A DNA stretch of 64,000 nt from Centropus unirufus (lineage: Eukaryota; Chordata; Aves; Cuculiformes; Centropidae): NCBI GenBank assembly GCA_013397695.1, contig VYZI01000002.1, positions 4,400,081-4,464,080 of the forward strand, written 5' to 3'. The notes below the pieces were generated by a model. The model was given only the letters and a program-made list of their open reading frames with translations. It was not told where the DNA came from and made no database searches. Position 1 is the stretch's first letter. Each line of letters begins with the position of its first letter. Positions 13,301 through 26,338 of the stretch are shown one piece after another. A program made the position numbers and the translations under genes.

Positions 13301-16300
13301 ACTTGTAATACAGGCCACAGTCACATTTCCTAAGTAAAACACAGACTAAAATAATAAGTGACTTTGACAGATAAGAATTCATGCTGACAAAATTACTTTT
13401 GCAATGTCACATAAGAGAACAGGGGAAAAAAATAGTCCTTTGGGTTAAAAAATATTTATCATTTTAACAAGTTTCATAAACTGTGCTTCATATTCTCTTT
13501 GTGTTAATATCCCTCCTCATATACAAAACATACACAGAAAAACAAATGGTTTTCCAGCTTTCTGTGGAACAATAAATTTCAAATATGAAGCATATTTTTA
13601 AATTACTTACACTTCACTTGACTACAGGTCTGAATATACTTTGCATAGCACTTTCAAGCATTGCAAGAATCTATTAGAAGCAAGCCAATTACAAAAATGT
13701 AATACAAATTAAATCAGACGAACAAGTAAATAATTTATTACAGACCATTCAAAATCTAATTACATCAAATTTTTGTCCTTTGTAACTTATCAGCATTCAG
13801 ATGAGAAGCAGTTAGTTTTGCTGCACAAAACAAAACTGCAGTGAAAGAAAATATCAGGCCACGTTGATAGTTCATACTTCTTTTACTTACGAAAGGAACA
13901 TTTGAACATAGCAGAATGACAGTTCAGCAGTCTCAAATGAGCACATATCATTCATTTTTTGCTCTGAGATAAAACACGAATTCTTCAGATAATCAGGTTT
14001 AAGTAAGAGTCCCACATTCATCAAATTACAGCTCTGAAGCATGCAGAATATATGATCTTCTACTTATAATACACACAACAGCTAAAAATAGTTCTATGCC
14101 AGCAATTAAAATGTGCTCTACCACTTTGCCTCAGGCATTACCTCCTTATCACCAGTCATAGACACTACTAATATCTTAGCCAAATGAAAACTAAAAGTAA
14201 AAAGTAGGACTGACACCCAAATGGTTCAGCTAAGATCTTAATTCAAAGATTTCTCATTAAAAGGTAAGAAAAGCCAAACAAAATAAGTACTTTACACAAC
14301 TGGACTACAGAATAAGCACTTTACATAAATGAATTCCCTCTAAGATTTCATACCAAATGTCCAGTATCTTTCAAGGGTTAAGGAGCGGAGAAAAAGTACA
14401 CATTGTGTCCAGATTATAACATGGCTTTATGTTGTTGAGTCTATTGCCAAATGCCTTCAAATCTGAGCTTTTCAAATCAGAAAAACAGAAGAAGCATTTA
14501 ATGAGAAATTTAGAAGGTGCTAATTCTTTTGAATCAGTTTATTTCTTTGCTATTCAATTTAAACACATTTTTTCCATGCTTCTTTTATAAACCTAAGGAA
14601 CATTCTTAGGCAGCTCTGTCATCAAATTTATTTGAAAACTGGTGTTTTAAGATAATAATGCAAAGGCAGCTGGGGTAATATAGTTTTAATAAGACTATAA
14701 TTGTAAACTTTGAGGTAAGAATTGTTTGTTTAGAAAATACACAGGCCTGTTGATGACTTCTCTTGCAAGAGAATGTGCTCAATTCCATTGCTTATTTTTA
14801 ATGAACCCTGAAGTTGAATTAGTTTTCTTCCTCAGTATTTCAGCGCTGAGTACTGATAGCTGACGCAAGTGCCCTGAATGTCTGTTTGATGTAATAATTA
14901 TCAAAGATATTAATCACCTTTGAATTGAAATGTGGGGTTTTTTTGCAGAACACTAGTATGAAAGGCTCTTTGCTAAAATATTTCAGACACAAACTACTCT
15001 GTGAAAGGTTTAACATGTCTGTCATGCTTGCAAAATTTGAGGACACTTCTGTGTCATTCTGCAACTTGCTGGATTTCTTAATTTGTTGTGGAACTTCTCC
15101 AACTTTGACTGAATGTTATTCTGAAAAACACTCATTTGGCTTAAAAAAATGTACTCAGTGGCACTTAAATTTGCATCTGTTAACGTTCTCAGTGTGCCGA
15201 GTGCCATTCCTAAAATAGCCCAAAGGAACAAATCCATATGATAAACTTGGGGATTTCAGAGACATATATTTTACATGATCTTCTACACTGTGCAATGCAG
15301 ACCATTTGAATCATCCACCTTGTAATGAGGGCAGTTAAGTGCTGAACAACAGCAGCTCAAAATTCCTTGAACAGGGATTTAGATCATCAGCGTGGAAGAT
15401 ATTGTTGAAAGAGATGAAAATTTAAGCTGCGTTTCTTGTTAGTATCCTAATGTTCTCAGAGATTCACAACACCAAGCTCTTTCTTTCACATGCCAGGAAC
15501 CTGTCAAGTTGTTTCAAACATAAGAAGAGCTAATAGTCAATAGTTCAGCAGTGGGATTACTCACTAGGAGTCTGGGAGCCAAATGTTGCAAACTCAGCCA
15601 AGCAGCATCCTAGCATGGGGAATTTCTCACGTACACTTTTTATTTCACTTCACACATAACATAGGATAACGGAGAGGTAGAGCTGCAGTGATGACTTCTG
15701 TAGAGTACTGTCCTTTAAAATGCTGACCACTTGAAGGTGAACCCTACACTTGCCCACTGCAAGTCAACTAATCCTCCTCCAACATCGCAAATGGCAACAG
15801 TCCAGCTAGCCCTCCTGCATCATCACAAATATATACTTTCCTCATTTGTTTCTTTTCCCCTTCCTACCTCTACCCTCCAGATATTCCCCGCCTGTTTGAA
15901 AAATGCTGATTTAGTGATTAGAATATTAATTGGCACAGAGGCAGAAAGGCAGCTCTCATACCCCCCAAGTGATTATCCTGACAGAAAGAAATAGATTCGT
16001 GTATTTTCATCTTCTTATTGTAGGCTAATTCAATGTTAATTATCTCATGCCTGAGCACACCTGTTGGCTCAAGTCTTCCAGGTAAAGTTGATGACTATTT
16101 GTGAACCTTGGCGGGGCTTAGGCCTCAGTCATCTGCCAAGTATCTCAATGCTGTGAGGGATTCAGTGGTTATAAAATTATACCTACAGTTTTCCCGGAAG
16201 AAAGCTGATGCAGAGAAAGTGTTAGCCACCTGCAGGGTTAGGCATGAATTTTGTTCATGACAGCAGGTGTCTAGAAAATTAACTAGCTGCCCTGTCAATC

Positions 16301-17435
16301 CAGCTCCTGACATCCCAATCAAATACTTAGAAGTGAGACAACAGGATGCCACTGCTGCAACTTGTGCGTGCAAAAGGTTCAGCTTCATTTAAATACTCAA
16401 ATGTAACTGGGGAATGTTATTTTTCTACCTCTTCCCTGAAGATCCACATGATCACATTCTTCATCTGCATAATTTGCCTACATTTCCTCAGTGACTGACA
16501 CAGGAGCTGTCCGTACTGGAGGCACACTTCTCTGAGCTGAGCAGTTCGACAGTGATCGAGATGTCTGGAATAAGGAAAAACGCTCTGTCAGCAGCACAAT
16601 ACTCTTGACATGTTCCATCTTCACAACTACCCCCCTCTTCCCACCCAAAGATTAGCAGGGAATGATGCAATTAAAATTTTGAAATTGCAGGAGTGGTGAT
16701 TGAGTGTTCAAATTCTCATTTTCTCTGGCAGCCCCTCAAGTCCGTTGTCCAATTATGGCAGATACCAAAAGAATTGCAAGTGAACTACGTTTTCCCCAGA
16801 GAATTTCCATTTTAGCAATACTTACTTCAGGTTCCGGGAACAGGTCAGCAGCAATATGTCTTTTACAAACATTATTTCAAATCATTATTTTCTTCTGAAA
16901 AAAAAAGAAAAAACTGTCTAATTACACCCGAAGAAACACAAAAGAAAGTGGCCTTGAATACAATGTTTCTATCTCTTGCAAATAGTAATTCAGCAAAATC
17001 AGCTGAATTATCTTTACTACACTGCAAAATTTTTTTATATTTTCTTTAAACTTTTAATAAATACCTTTGTGTTATGTCTGTCGCTCTCTGCTAGTGACCA
17101 TTGTTTTGAAGACAGTTTAAGTTGACTTTTATGAGCATGGGAGGAACTAGTGTTCAAACTTTGGTGTAAATTCTGATGAAAAGCATTTGAAATGAATTAG
17201 AGTTAGCCATGCATCAGAAGATAACAGTCTTGGGTGCTTTGCTGAACAGAAAGAGGCTGGTCTCAGGCATACACATCAGTAAATTTGGTGTATCAAGACA
17301 CCCAGAGAAACCGCTTCCTGGGTCATCAAATTGACTGATGGTGATTACTAACTGTCTTATTTCCACAGTAAACACTTGATAGCAAGCTAAATTCTCTTGG
17401 TTTTGTGCTCACGTGTCCTCCTGGAGCACAAGTAA

Positions 17436-17852
17436 TCTTGAGTACAAGTCTTATGAGGAGTGGCTGAGGGAACCGGGATTATTTTGCCTGGAGAATAGGT
17501 GGTTGCAGGGGGACATCATTGCTCTTTACTACTGCCTAAAAGGAGTTCGTAGGGAGGTGGGTGCTACCCTCTTCCACCAAGTAATAAATTGTAGTAGGAG
17601 GCAAAATGGCCTAAAGTTGCACTTGGGAAAATTTAGGTTGGATATTAGGAAAAATTTCTTGACTGAATGAGTTGTGAAGCGTTGGAACAAACTGTTCAGG
17701 GAAGTGGTGGAGTCACCATCCCTGGAGGTGTTAAAAAAATGTGTAGATGTGGCACTTTAGGATATGATTCAGTAGGCACATTGGTATTGTTTAAATGGTT
17801 GGACTTGAGGGTCTTAGAAGTTTTTTCCAACCTTAAAAATTCTGTGATCATA
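17436..17852 (+). mobile_element. CR1 LINE 3' fragment, 5'-truncated
   Basis: A plus-strand copy covering the C-terminal end of CR1 ORF2 and the 3' end. In pieces it reads SYEEWLREPGLF, then RLDIRKNFLTE, a stop, then REVVESPSLEVLKK. This is the conserved tail of CR1 reverse transcriptase (typically RLDIRKNFLTERV...REVVESPSLEVFKR). It ends with the variant CR1 terminus 'attctgtgatcatag'. In-frame stops are present (for example after FLTE at about 17668) and the copy is truncated at its 5' side, so it is inactive. The start near 17436 is where the match to the family becomes clear. Confidence 0.95.
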
Positions 17853-20800
17853 GATGCATACAGAACAATGATTTATTTTCAAATCATTTATCTTGTTTTT
17901 TCTCCTAAACATGTTATCAAGAACAGCTTTATTATTTCTGGTATGCCATGCTAAGAAAATTAAGTTAGATAGTTAACTAATGCAGTTAGTAACTAATTGG
18001 ATAGTAACTAGCAACTGTTAATGAGATACTAACTAATGATGTGTACTCCATCCTTCAGAATTCTCTAGCAGTCTCTCGGTATTTGTTCCAGTCCAGTGCA
18101 TGTATCAGTATGAGAAGAGTATACATTATTAAAGATGTCATCTCCAAGGTCTCATACACTGAATGTCAGACACATTTTACCTGATATTTTGTAGCATCAA
18201 ATCTCTTTCTGTGTCCATAAGATATGAAAAAAATTATGAGCATCCATTTTACAACTACTACAGTAAGGTTATTCCCTGTCTTACATTGCTCAGGAGCCCT
18301 CAGTTTATATCACAAACAGATCTCCAAATATTTTGTCTTACGGTGTTGGACTTCATTTCTCCAGCCCTTACCATCATCAATATTCTAGTCCTATTTGTAC
18401 CTTAGATGCAGTCCAAACATCAATAAGTTTATATAATCTTACTTCTTGTAAGAATTTCACTTTTGAAAATATTGAATAAATCTAGAATCAAAAATGAACT
18501 TCAAGTAACTCACTGAGCCTAATAGTTCCCCTGTGCCACAATTCATTGTCTTTCTGGCTTGTCAGCTAATCTGTGTCTCCGTGCTGCCCTTAATCATTTG
18601 TTTCTTGTTATTCCATGAAGTTCAGGCTTAAGCCACATCAGCATTTCTGTAAAGTAGGAAATAATTTTTACTGAGGATATTCATCAGCTTAACCTGGTAA
18701 ATCCAGAATGCATTTTGCCTCCATTTATTAATTTATATCCATATTCTTAAAGACTTTTTCATTTAAACTGTAGCCTTTGTTTACTGAGTTTAGCCTAATG
18801 GGTCTGTAGTGACTTGATGGCTTCCTTGCCTTGCTTTTAACACAAATGCTCTATTTGTTATCCCTCTGTCATATGGTACCAATTTAAATAAATGACTAGA
18901 GTTATTTAAAATCCTTGCAGCCTGACTTGTGGTTTCATGTGCTAAATTTTTCAGTCTTTTAGGATGGAAATATCTGCTCACCACTTCCCTGTTTAAGTGC
19001 CTTGAGTTCTGCACCTTAGTTCCACCTCAAAGTTTTTATTTCCACTCCTCTGTTTTCACCAGCTATTCTGTCTTTGCATTGTTTCTATCGTCATCTTTAA
19101 TTTGAAACAGAATTTCTCTATTGCTGGGAACAGCATTATGTTAGCTTCAATCTTGACTTCTTTCTTCTTGAGTTGTCCCACTTCTTTTCTTGTTCTCTTT
19201 TACCTTGGTGAATAGAGGATCTCTTGCTGCTTATGTTATTTTCCTAGAAAAGTTTAAAGAAGCTTTTGTTTGTTTGGGGATGTTTTATTTCTGTAACAGT
19301 TCTTGAGGTAGTCCAGCGCTTCCTGATCCCAAAGACTTTATTTTCTAATCCCCTTTATTTCTCTTTGTTCTCTGGCTATCATTTGAATTATGCTAAAGCT
19401 TAACAATTACTCATCTGTTTTCCTCCTAATGGAATATTAAAGCAAATGGCACTATTGAAGTTTCTGAGTTGAAAACGAAATATTAAATAAGGTAGTATTT
19501 TATTGAAAGAATGCTAAAAATCTTATACAGTTAGGAAGAAAATAGGCTTTCAATTGAAATTCTATGACAGTGTGTTTCCTTAAACCATAGCTGAAGACAG
19601 AAGAGATAGACATGATCTCCACATTTTGTATATAAATATGGAATTGAAATCTCAATGTGGCCTTCATGTGGGCTGTTTTCGTAACAAGGATGAGCAGGTT
19701 ACATAAACAGATACTTAGGTTAAATTATGAAAAATATATGCATGACATGAACTTTCTTTGTATTCATGAAATATCTTGGAGGTCTCTACATCAGCACATA
19801 AATGAATACCTTCAATATATTTTCTTTTGCATTAGTCCTTAATAGTTTGGCTTTGCCAAGAATACCCCATGGTTCATAATGAAGAAGCATGGGTCTCGTA
19901 TTCCCAACCACAGCTGTTTATTGCAAATCAAAACTATGAGAGGTTAATAGTGTGTGAGTACTGAGGTCTTTTTGTTGAATATTAAACATAACAAGTTTTC
20001 TACACTCTGTTTTACAAGAGTTCAGGGAGGAGTGGTCTAGTTACCTCACACAAAAAGTGGTGGGAGAATATTGATTTAAACAATATTTTTTGCAAATAAC
20101 AGTCAGTGGTCAAATAACTCTAGAAGCATAGAGAAATGTATTATTTCTTTTCTCTTTATCTCTTTCCTTTCATAAGAAACTTTGTACTTAAGCTAACAGT
20201 CTGATATGGCCAGCAGATGCTTAAATTGAATGGGCTTGTCCAGTTTGTGATCTTTTCAGATTAGATAAAAGGAATTATACGGAAGGATGTTATAAAATGT
20301 CAATAAATAAATAGCCTTCTTACTCATTATTAATAATTTCCAAAACAAGACAAAATATCTCTAAATAAACAGCTGTGTTTGCAATAAAAGGATAATTTGA
20401 GAGTTCTGTGCCTCATTTTTCTCTGATTCATATAAATATGTTTAAATAGGGATTAGTAGCAGAAATCAGTGAGATAATGACACAACTTACAGTGTCATAG
20501 TGCTTCATAACTGTGAAAAGTATCTTAAATGTCTGACATTCGTTGTTACACAAAATATACAAAGGTCATGTCCTAATTCCTAGATATATACTTATTTTTA
20601 CATAGATAAACAGACAAACTTCAGTAGAACCATTGTAGTAAACATCTACATGCCAGATTGTCTAATACAGAAACTAGTTTTCTTTTCATCTCAGAAATGC
20701 AGATATAGAAACAGAAGAGATATATGATAATATATTTCAAATTATGAAAAGGAAATATTTCAATTAACATTTTCTATAATTGCATGCACACTGCCAGCAT

Positions 20801-23800
20801 AAGACTATATTTTACAGCATGCCAATTCTTTTATTTTAAGTGAATTTCATTTATTTTCAAAAGGGTGAGTCTTTAAATGTATGAAAGACATTCAAAATAT
20901 TTTTTAAAAATCTACAGTTGACATTCGGATCCCCTTTTCCATTGACAGTCATTATAGTACTAAAAAATGGGAAGAAATGTGCTCTTTTTTTTAATGGATT
21001 TCAACACAAACAACAAATAGTCATTCTATGCCATCACTGCTGCATTATTGGCTAAAAACTATCAAGAAATATTTTGGGTTTGTCAAGAAGATCTTTCCTT
21101 GATTCTCTGAAACAGCAAGAAGTTAGTGCCATCTATAGACAGAATTTAATAGAGAAATATAATAGGAAAAGTAATATATTCTCATCAAACGAATAATATC
21201 AAATAAAGCAAAGGTCATTCTACAATATAAAAATGAATAAAAAAATTCCTCAGATCTTTTCATTCCTTCACAGTTTTTCTAGGAAAGCTCAAAACAATTT
21301 AGCACAAATTTTAAGCACAAGACTTTAACCTACAACAGTGCCATTTAATATCCCTTTAAGTAATTCTGTGAACTAACTTTAGTGAACCCTATTTAAAGTA
21401 ACACAGCAGTAGTCATGATTTTACTATACTGCACAATAAACACCGTTACTAAGTAATTTCACTTTTTATTTTTTCCCTTCACAACTGAGCTGCTTTCAAT
21501 ACTTGTTGTAATGACTATCACCACTGGTAAATCTAATCTTGAAAACTTAAGCACCTAAATCACTTTAATTATGTGAATAAGCCAATTAACTTCAGAAGTT
21601 ATTCACATGCTCTGTCTTGCAGGAACATGCTCTTAGATTATACAATTGTCAGTTTTATACATCTGATTTTCTTTAACTGCAAAGCTTCTGTCTTGATTTG
21701 ACATGAGACTTAGAAATCTTATATATAAAATGTTAAAATAATGTTATAAAATAAATTAAAGGGTATCCTGATAACTGAAAATCCACATCAATAGCTGATG
21801 AGAATTAGAAAAATCACAAGCAGAGTGGTACTTTATAAACTGTATTTTAGGTGGTCTAAATGTAATGCATAAGTCTGCCTTCTCTTAATTTTCTTTTCAG
21901 TACAAAAATGATTGATTGCAAGACAAACCTAGCTTTCCAAGAAGCACCTTTTTTGCTTTTTGATTAGTTTAGGTTTCAAGTCAAAAACAACACCATAGAA
22001 TTCCTGTGGTAGAAACAAAACTGGTATCGTACTTGTTGAATTTATACAGAGAAAAAAATATTGCTGTTACTGACCTTAAAAGATCAATATTATTATTATT
22101 GTCAAAGAAGCAGCCCCTCCAAGTCCTTTTGGGCAACTTCCTTTATTAAATCTCTATTTCTATCCTGAGACTGAAGAGGAACGTGGGGCTGTAAACAGCT
22201 GGTAGAGGATTCTGCACCTAAGGAAAACAGCAATAGGGTAAGCAGGAAACCAGCAAGTAAAATGTTTCATGGTGTTTAGAAAGTAATAACTGCAAAGTTC
22301 CTAGCCGCTTAAAATTCACCACATGAAATATCTAAATGCCTTGCATAGAGTTGAAAGGCTAGCAAATTCAACCAGAAAACTTCATGTTTTAAGTTGAAAA
22401 ATCAAATAACTTGAATATTAACAGAGACTTATTTTTTAAAACATTATCATATAATGGACATTTTTGTGCCGAAGTTTTATGGTACTGCTGAATTATCTTT
22501 GACACCTTCTGAAGGAATGCCTGGATTCAAATCTATAGCTGGTGTCTTATAACACTGTCTTGAATACACACATCCATGCAGATACAATTATAAATATATA
22601 TAAAATGCTGAGAATAAAATTGCTTTGAAATGTCTATAATTTTGCAGCTATAACATAAATCAGTGTGCTGGTAAAATAGGAAGCATTACAGCACACAATA
22701 AAATTCTTCAGTAAAGTCAAAATAATTTCTCAAAGTTTTCCTTCTGTCCAGTTCAGTACAATTGCAATTTTGTGGTAAAGGGTTTCTGAAAGGAATTATC
22801 TTGATTTTTTTTAATGTCAAATCTTCTCTCTCTCTCCTATTTCTTCACACTACCTATACAAATTTCACTCTTCACTAACCTAACCAATGGGCAAGTTTTC
22901 CTATAGGAGTGCTAGGCTTTGAATTTTTTTCATCTTATGCAAGTCAAAAAGAAAATGACATACTGTCTCCATGGATATTAGCAAAGGCACATGGAGCTAA
23001 AGCCATACGTACCTCATGATGAAGCTCAGCAAGACAGAGATTAGTAAAGAAGGATGAATAAGGAAGTAATAGAGGTCAAGCTAAAGGATGTGCCAAAAAG
23101 AAATAGAATTTCCTGAGAATCCCTTGACATTTTTTAGTATTTTGTCCAAAGTTTTGATGATGTTCACTTGCATCTGCACCTTCCTTTTGGTAAACTCATG
23201 AGCAACCTTCATTTTCCAGCTGCTTCAGAAAAGGCATCTTAAAGAAGACATTGCACTTACCATGAAGAGGCCTAGGTGGAATTTGGGGCAGCCTGATGAG
23301 CAAATTAAAATAACAGAGTACTTGATGCACTTGTTACTTCCAGACAAAAATATGACTGTTTTACCCCCTCACTTAGCAGCTCTGTTAAACGAAAGTAAAA
23401 CTGGGGCTTTGACACACTTTCTACCTTACAATAATAAATGAAAATATAAACCAAATACTACCTGGATGATTTAGACAACTGTTCTTGTAGATTTCATTTG
23501 CCTCTCCTTTATCCAAGTCTGAGAGATTCACAGATAAAGAGTACTTAACAAAGAAATTTCACATATTTTCACCCTATCTGAAAATCTGAAACTGATATGA
23601 GTAATATCCACCTCTTCCTTTTTCACGAACAGCATTGATTCCCAGTGAGAGTACTGCTCACCACTGTTTCTGTCATTTCCTTTCAAGTGGCAACTGATAA
23701 ATAGATAAGTTTGCAGTATGATTTTAAAAAAAAAAATTGCATTATTATTAGTCTTAATTATCTATTTACAAAGATACAAATTACCAAATTACAAGCATGT

Positions 23801-25967
23801 GGCATTTGGTAGAAAAGGAAGAATCTTGGGCATATCAGTTTTTAAACAGATCAATTAAGTAAAATTACAGCTTGATTTCAGGTTGATTTATGAAGTCCAA
23901 AATCAAGAAACTGAAGACCCTGATCCAGTATGTGTCAAGGCTGGTAACAGTCTTTTCATTACCACTCTGGGCCTGGGATCAGGCCACAAAATATCACGTG
24001 TTCCTTATGTGTAATTCTAATGTGAGTCAGTAAGCTAATCTAGTTCTCTCATATTTCAGAGGCCTTTTCTAAGAACACAGTCACTTGGAACACAATGAAT
24101 AGCAGGATAGCCAAGATGAACATAAAAGATGGTAAATCTTAAATAACCAGTTTCTGGATGAGACCTATGAAAAAAAACATTCAGAAAAACAAAGCAGTAA
24201 AATTTTTTAAATCACAATTATATTTTTATTTTTTTACCTATAATAAATATGATCATGAGACAAAGATTTTCTTTCAGCACCACTTGAACTACATTAATTC
24301 AGTTTGACTAGTTCTCCATAAATTATTTGCAGACCAGTAGAGCCAAAACTTGTACCCTCCTAAGTATTTTTCTTTATAGCATATCTGTTGCCCTATAAAA
24401 CCAATTTCAGATCTATTTGAATATGTATGTACATAAGTAATAATGATAAATGAGGGAAAAATAATTTAATGAAGATATAAAAAAAGAAAACTGGGCAATT
24501 CATTCAGTGAAGAAATTGAATATATCTAAATTACAGTGTTTTAAAGGAGTCAGAGCAAAGACAGTTATGTTTTTTCTTTAAAGGAAAAAATGAACTAATT
24601 TTGAAAGGCTAAGATATTTCTCTGGTGTGGGCTGGAGTTCTTGCAATATAAGTTTATTGACTTTTGTACTGTTTTGAATTTGTATGAGGCCATTTATATC
24701 ATTTATGAAATCTCATATATTACTGTGAAGTACATAATGTGGTTATGTAAAATGAGATTTAGTTCCCAAGGAAAATAGAGTAACAAAAAACCCCACCGTG
24801 GTGTCTTTGGCGGATTTTAGTATGCACTGAGCACTAGAGGATGAATACAAAGCCAAATCCAACCTGAATGCTTTGGGTTTGCCCTGAGGCCTAAAAAGAT
24901 TTTTTTTCTTTTTGTTTTCTGCCTCCACTTGAGGATAGATGCTTATAGATTATTGAGAAGGCATAGTGAAAAGAAAGAAAAAGTAATCAATCACAGTGCT
25001 GTCCTACTTCAAAAACACAAACAAGTTATTTTTACTGTCAATCTATGAAAAAATTGGTTCCTTCTTACTGGAAAGTAAAAGAATTGATAGAACAGTATAA
25101 TGTGAAATAAGGTACTACTGCATACAACCTTTCCCATGGAAATTGATTCAGTTAGTCATATTTACAGAAAATGCTGCAGACTTTACTTAATATGAAACTA
25201 TCCTACTTTCAGGCTCTGTAAATTCATGTATAGGGAAGATTGAGAGAATTTCAAAAGGCAAAGTAATGGGGAGAGATCAAGGCTTACTCTGTGTCCCTTG
25301 CTCAAACAGCTTTGCTGGAGTTGCAGGAATGAAAGCAAATCTGTTTGGAGGTACTAGACTACCTAGAGGTAAATTGGATGTTAACTGGATGGAACTCCAC
25401 ACAGCTGTAATTCTGCAGTTGGAGAATTCAGGACAGTGTGTCAGTACTGCAGCGACTGTAAATGACGGATCCTTTCAGCTATACCAGAAAACAGCAGCTT
25501 ACCTGTGAGGCACAAGAAAAGAGCACCTTACAGAGAAATTTCTTGATCAGGCCATTTGAAAATGAAAACAATCTAATAGCTAAGCAATTTCCAATGCAAA
25601 TTAAAATTCGTTCACTGTTTCAGAACTCTATGAGAAGGAAACCATCTACAGGACCGCTAATAATTACTGATGCTGTTACTAAAAGTACAGCTAGAGCAGT
25701 AATTCATTTCTCAGTTTAAATATGAAGAAAATTATCCATGTGATGTGTGAGAGGACATATTTCCTCATTATATCGAGATAAAAGATAAAATATCAATACT
25801 TACCAGACAAAAGTGTTACGCTCAGGGGATTACTGAAGTGCTGGAAATAACCATTTTTCTACTTTTATCATATAAGCCTATTTCAATTTTTATAATGGAA
25901 TTGTTTTGATATGAAGGCACCAACACTGAAATGCTGAAAGATTGCCTCCCATTTACTTTTCGCATTG
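17853..25967. other. AT-rich non-coding DNA, no gene seen
   Basis: A long stretch without any recognisable exon. About 18540-19400 is noticeably pyrimidine-rich on the plus strand but matches nothing I know. About 19850-24740 has no long open frame on either strand. A possible decayed MIR-like segment near 20.40-20.50 kb is too weak to call. A fragment with inverted 'ctgatcc/ggatcag' ends at about 23.92 kb is listed separately. Confidence 0.55.
23920..23988. repeat. Possible ancient inverted-repeat element fragment
   Basis: The segment opens with 'gaccctgatcc' and closes with 'gggcctgggatcaggcca'. These are the inverted ends of a short palindromic interspersed repeat type that is common in amniote genomes. 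The interior is degraded. The family match is from memory of its typical ends and is weak. Confidence 0.3.
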
Positions 25968-26110
25968 AAACTTGAGCTGGAAAGGACCTATAAGGATGAT
26001 TGAGTCCAACTCCCTGCTAAACCACAGGACAGGAAGAAACATCCAGATGCCCCTTGAACTCTCACAGGCTTGGTGCACCTTCATAATATGCCGTGAAGTG
26101 GTCTATATTT
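25968..26110 (-). mobile_element. Short CR1 LINE 3' fragment
   Basis: The plus strand reads 'gagctggaaaggacctataaggatgattgagtccaactccctgct' (split here by eye into known blocks), followed by 'tccagatgccccttgaactctcacaggcttggtgc'. This is the minus-strand 3' end of a CR1 subfamily whose usual form is 'agttggaagggacctataaggatcatcgagtccaactccctgc'. Only about 140 bases are recognisable. The terminal 'atcatagaat' repeat is lost. It lies about 120 bases before a 50-N gap. Confidence 0.8.
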
Positions 26111-26229
26111 TAAAGATCCACCATATTCTGGACATTGTATGCTGCTATCCTTCAAAAGTGTGTTCATGCCACTACCCTTCAAAAGAGCACTATCTGCAAC
26201 GTATTTTCTATTTATATATTTTTATTTAT

Positions 26230-26279
26230 NNNNNNNNNNNNNNNNNNNNNNNNNNNNNNNNNNNNNNNNNNNNNNNNNN
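26230..26279. other. Assembly gap (50 N)
   Basis: Fifty undetermined bases flanked by AT-rich sequence ('tttatttat' before, 'aatgaaaatac' after). The true length may differ from 50. Confidence 0.99.
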
Positions 26280-26281
26280 AA

Positions 26282-26338
26282 TGAAAATACTTTTGTATAT
26301 TATATTTGTATATATATTGCATTGAAAATACTTTTGTA
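26282..26338. repeat. Short direct repeat beside gap
   Basis: The 16-mer 'tgaaaatacttttgta' occurs at 26282-26297 and again at 26323-26338, 41 bases apart, right after the 50-N gap. The sequence between is 'tatattatatttgtatatatattgcat'-like AT repeat. It may be a small tandem array that extends into the gap, or a local assembly artefact. Confidence 0.75.

Larger units (their letters stand above)
9836..17435. other. AT-rich non-coding DNA, no gene seen
   Basis: No recognisable exon, RNA gene or repeat family. It contains a 15-T run and a short gap near 10.35 kb. A second poly-T/AT stretch lies at about 12903-12922. Open frames of 60-97 codons around 11.6, 13.1, 15.0, 15.7 and 16.1 kb have no domain features and are treated as chance. 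Confidence 0.55.

Noticed and set aside
18540..19400. Pyrimidine-rich stretch considered as antisense of an old gene or LINE
   Set aside because: No block matched a known repeat or protein on either strand.
25972..26325. 117-codon plus-strand frame
   Set aside because: It runs antisense through a CR1 tail and across a 50-N gap.
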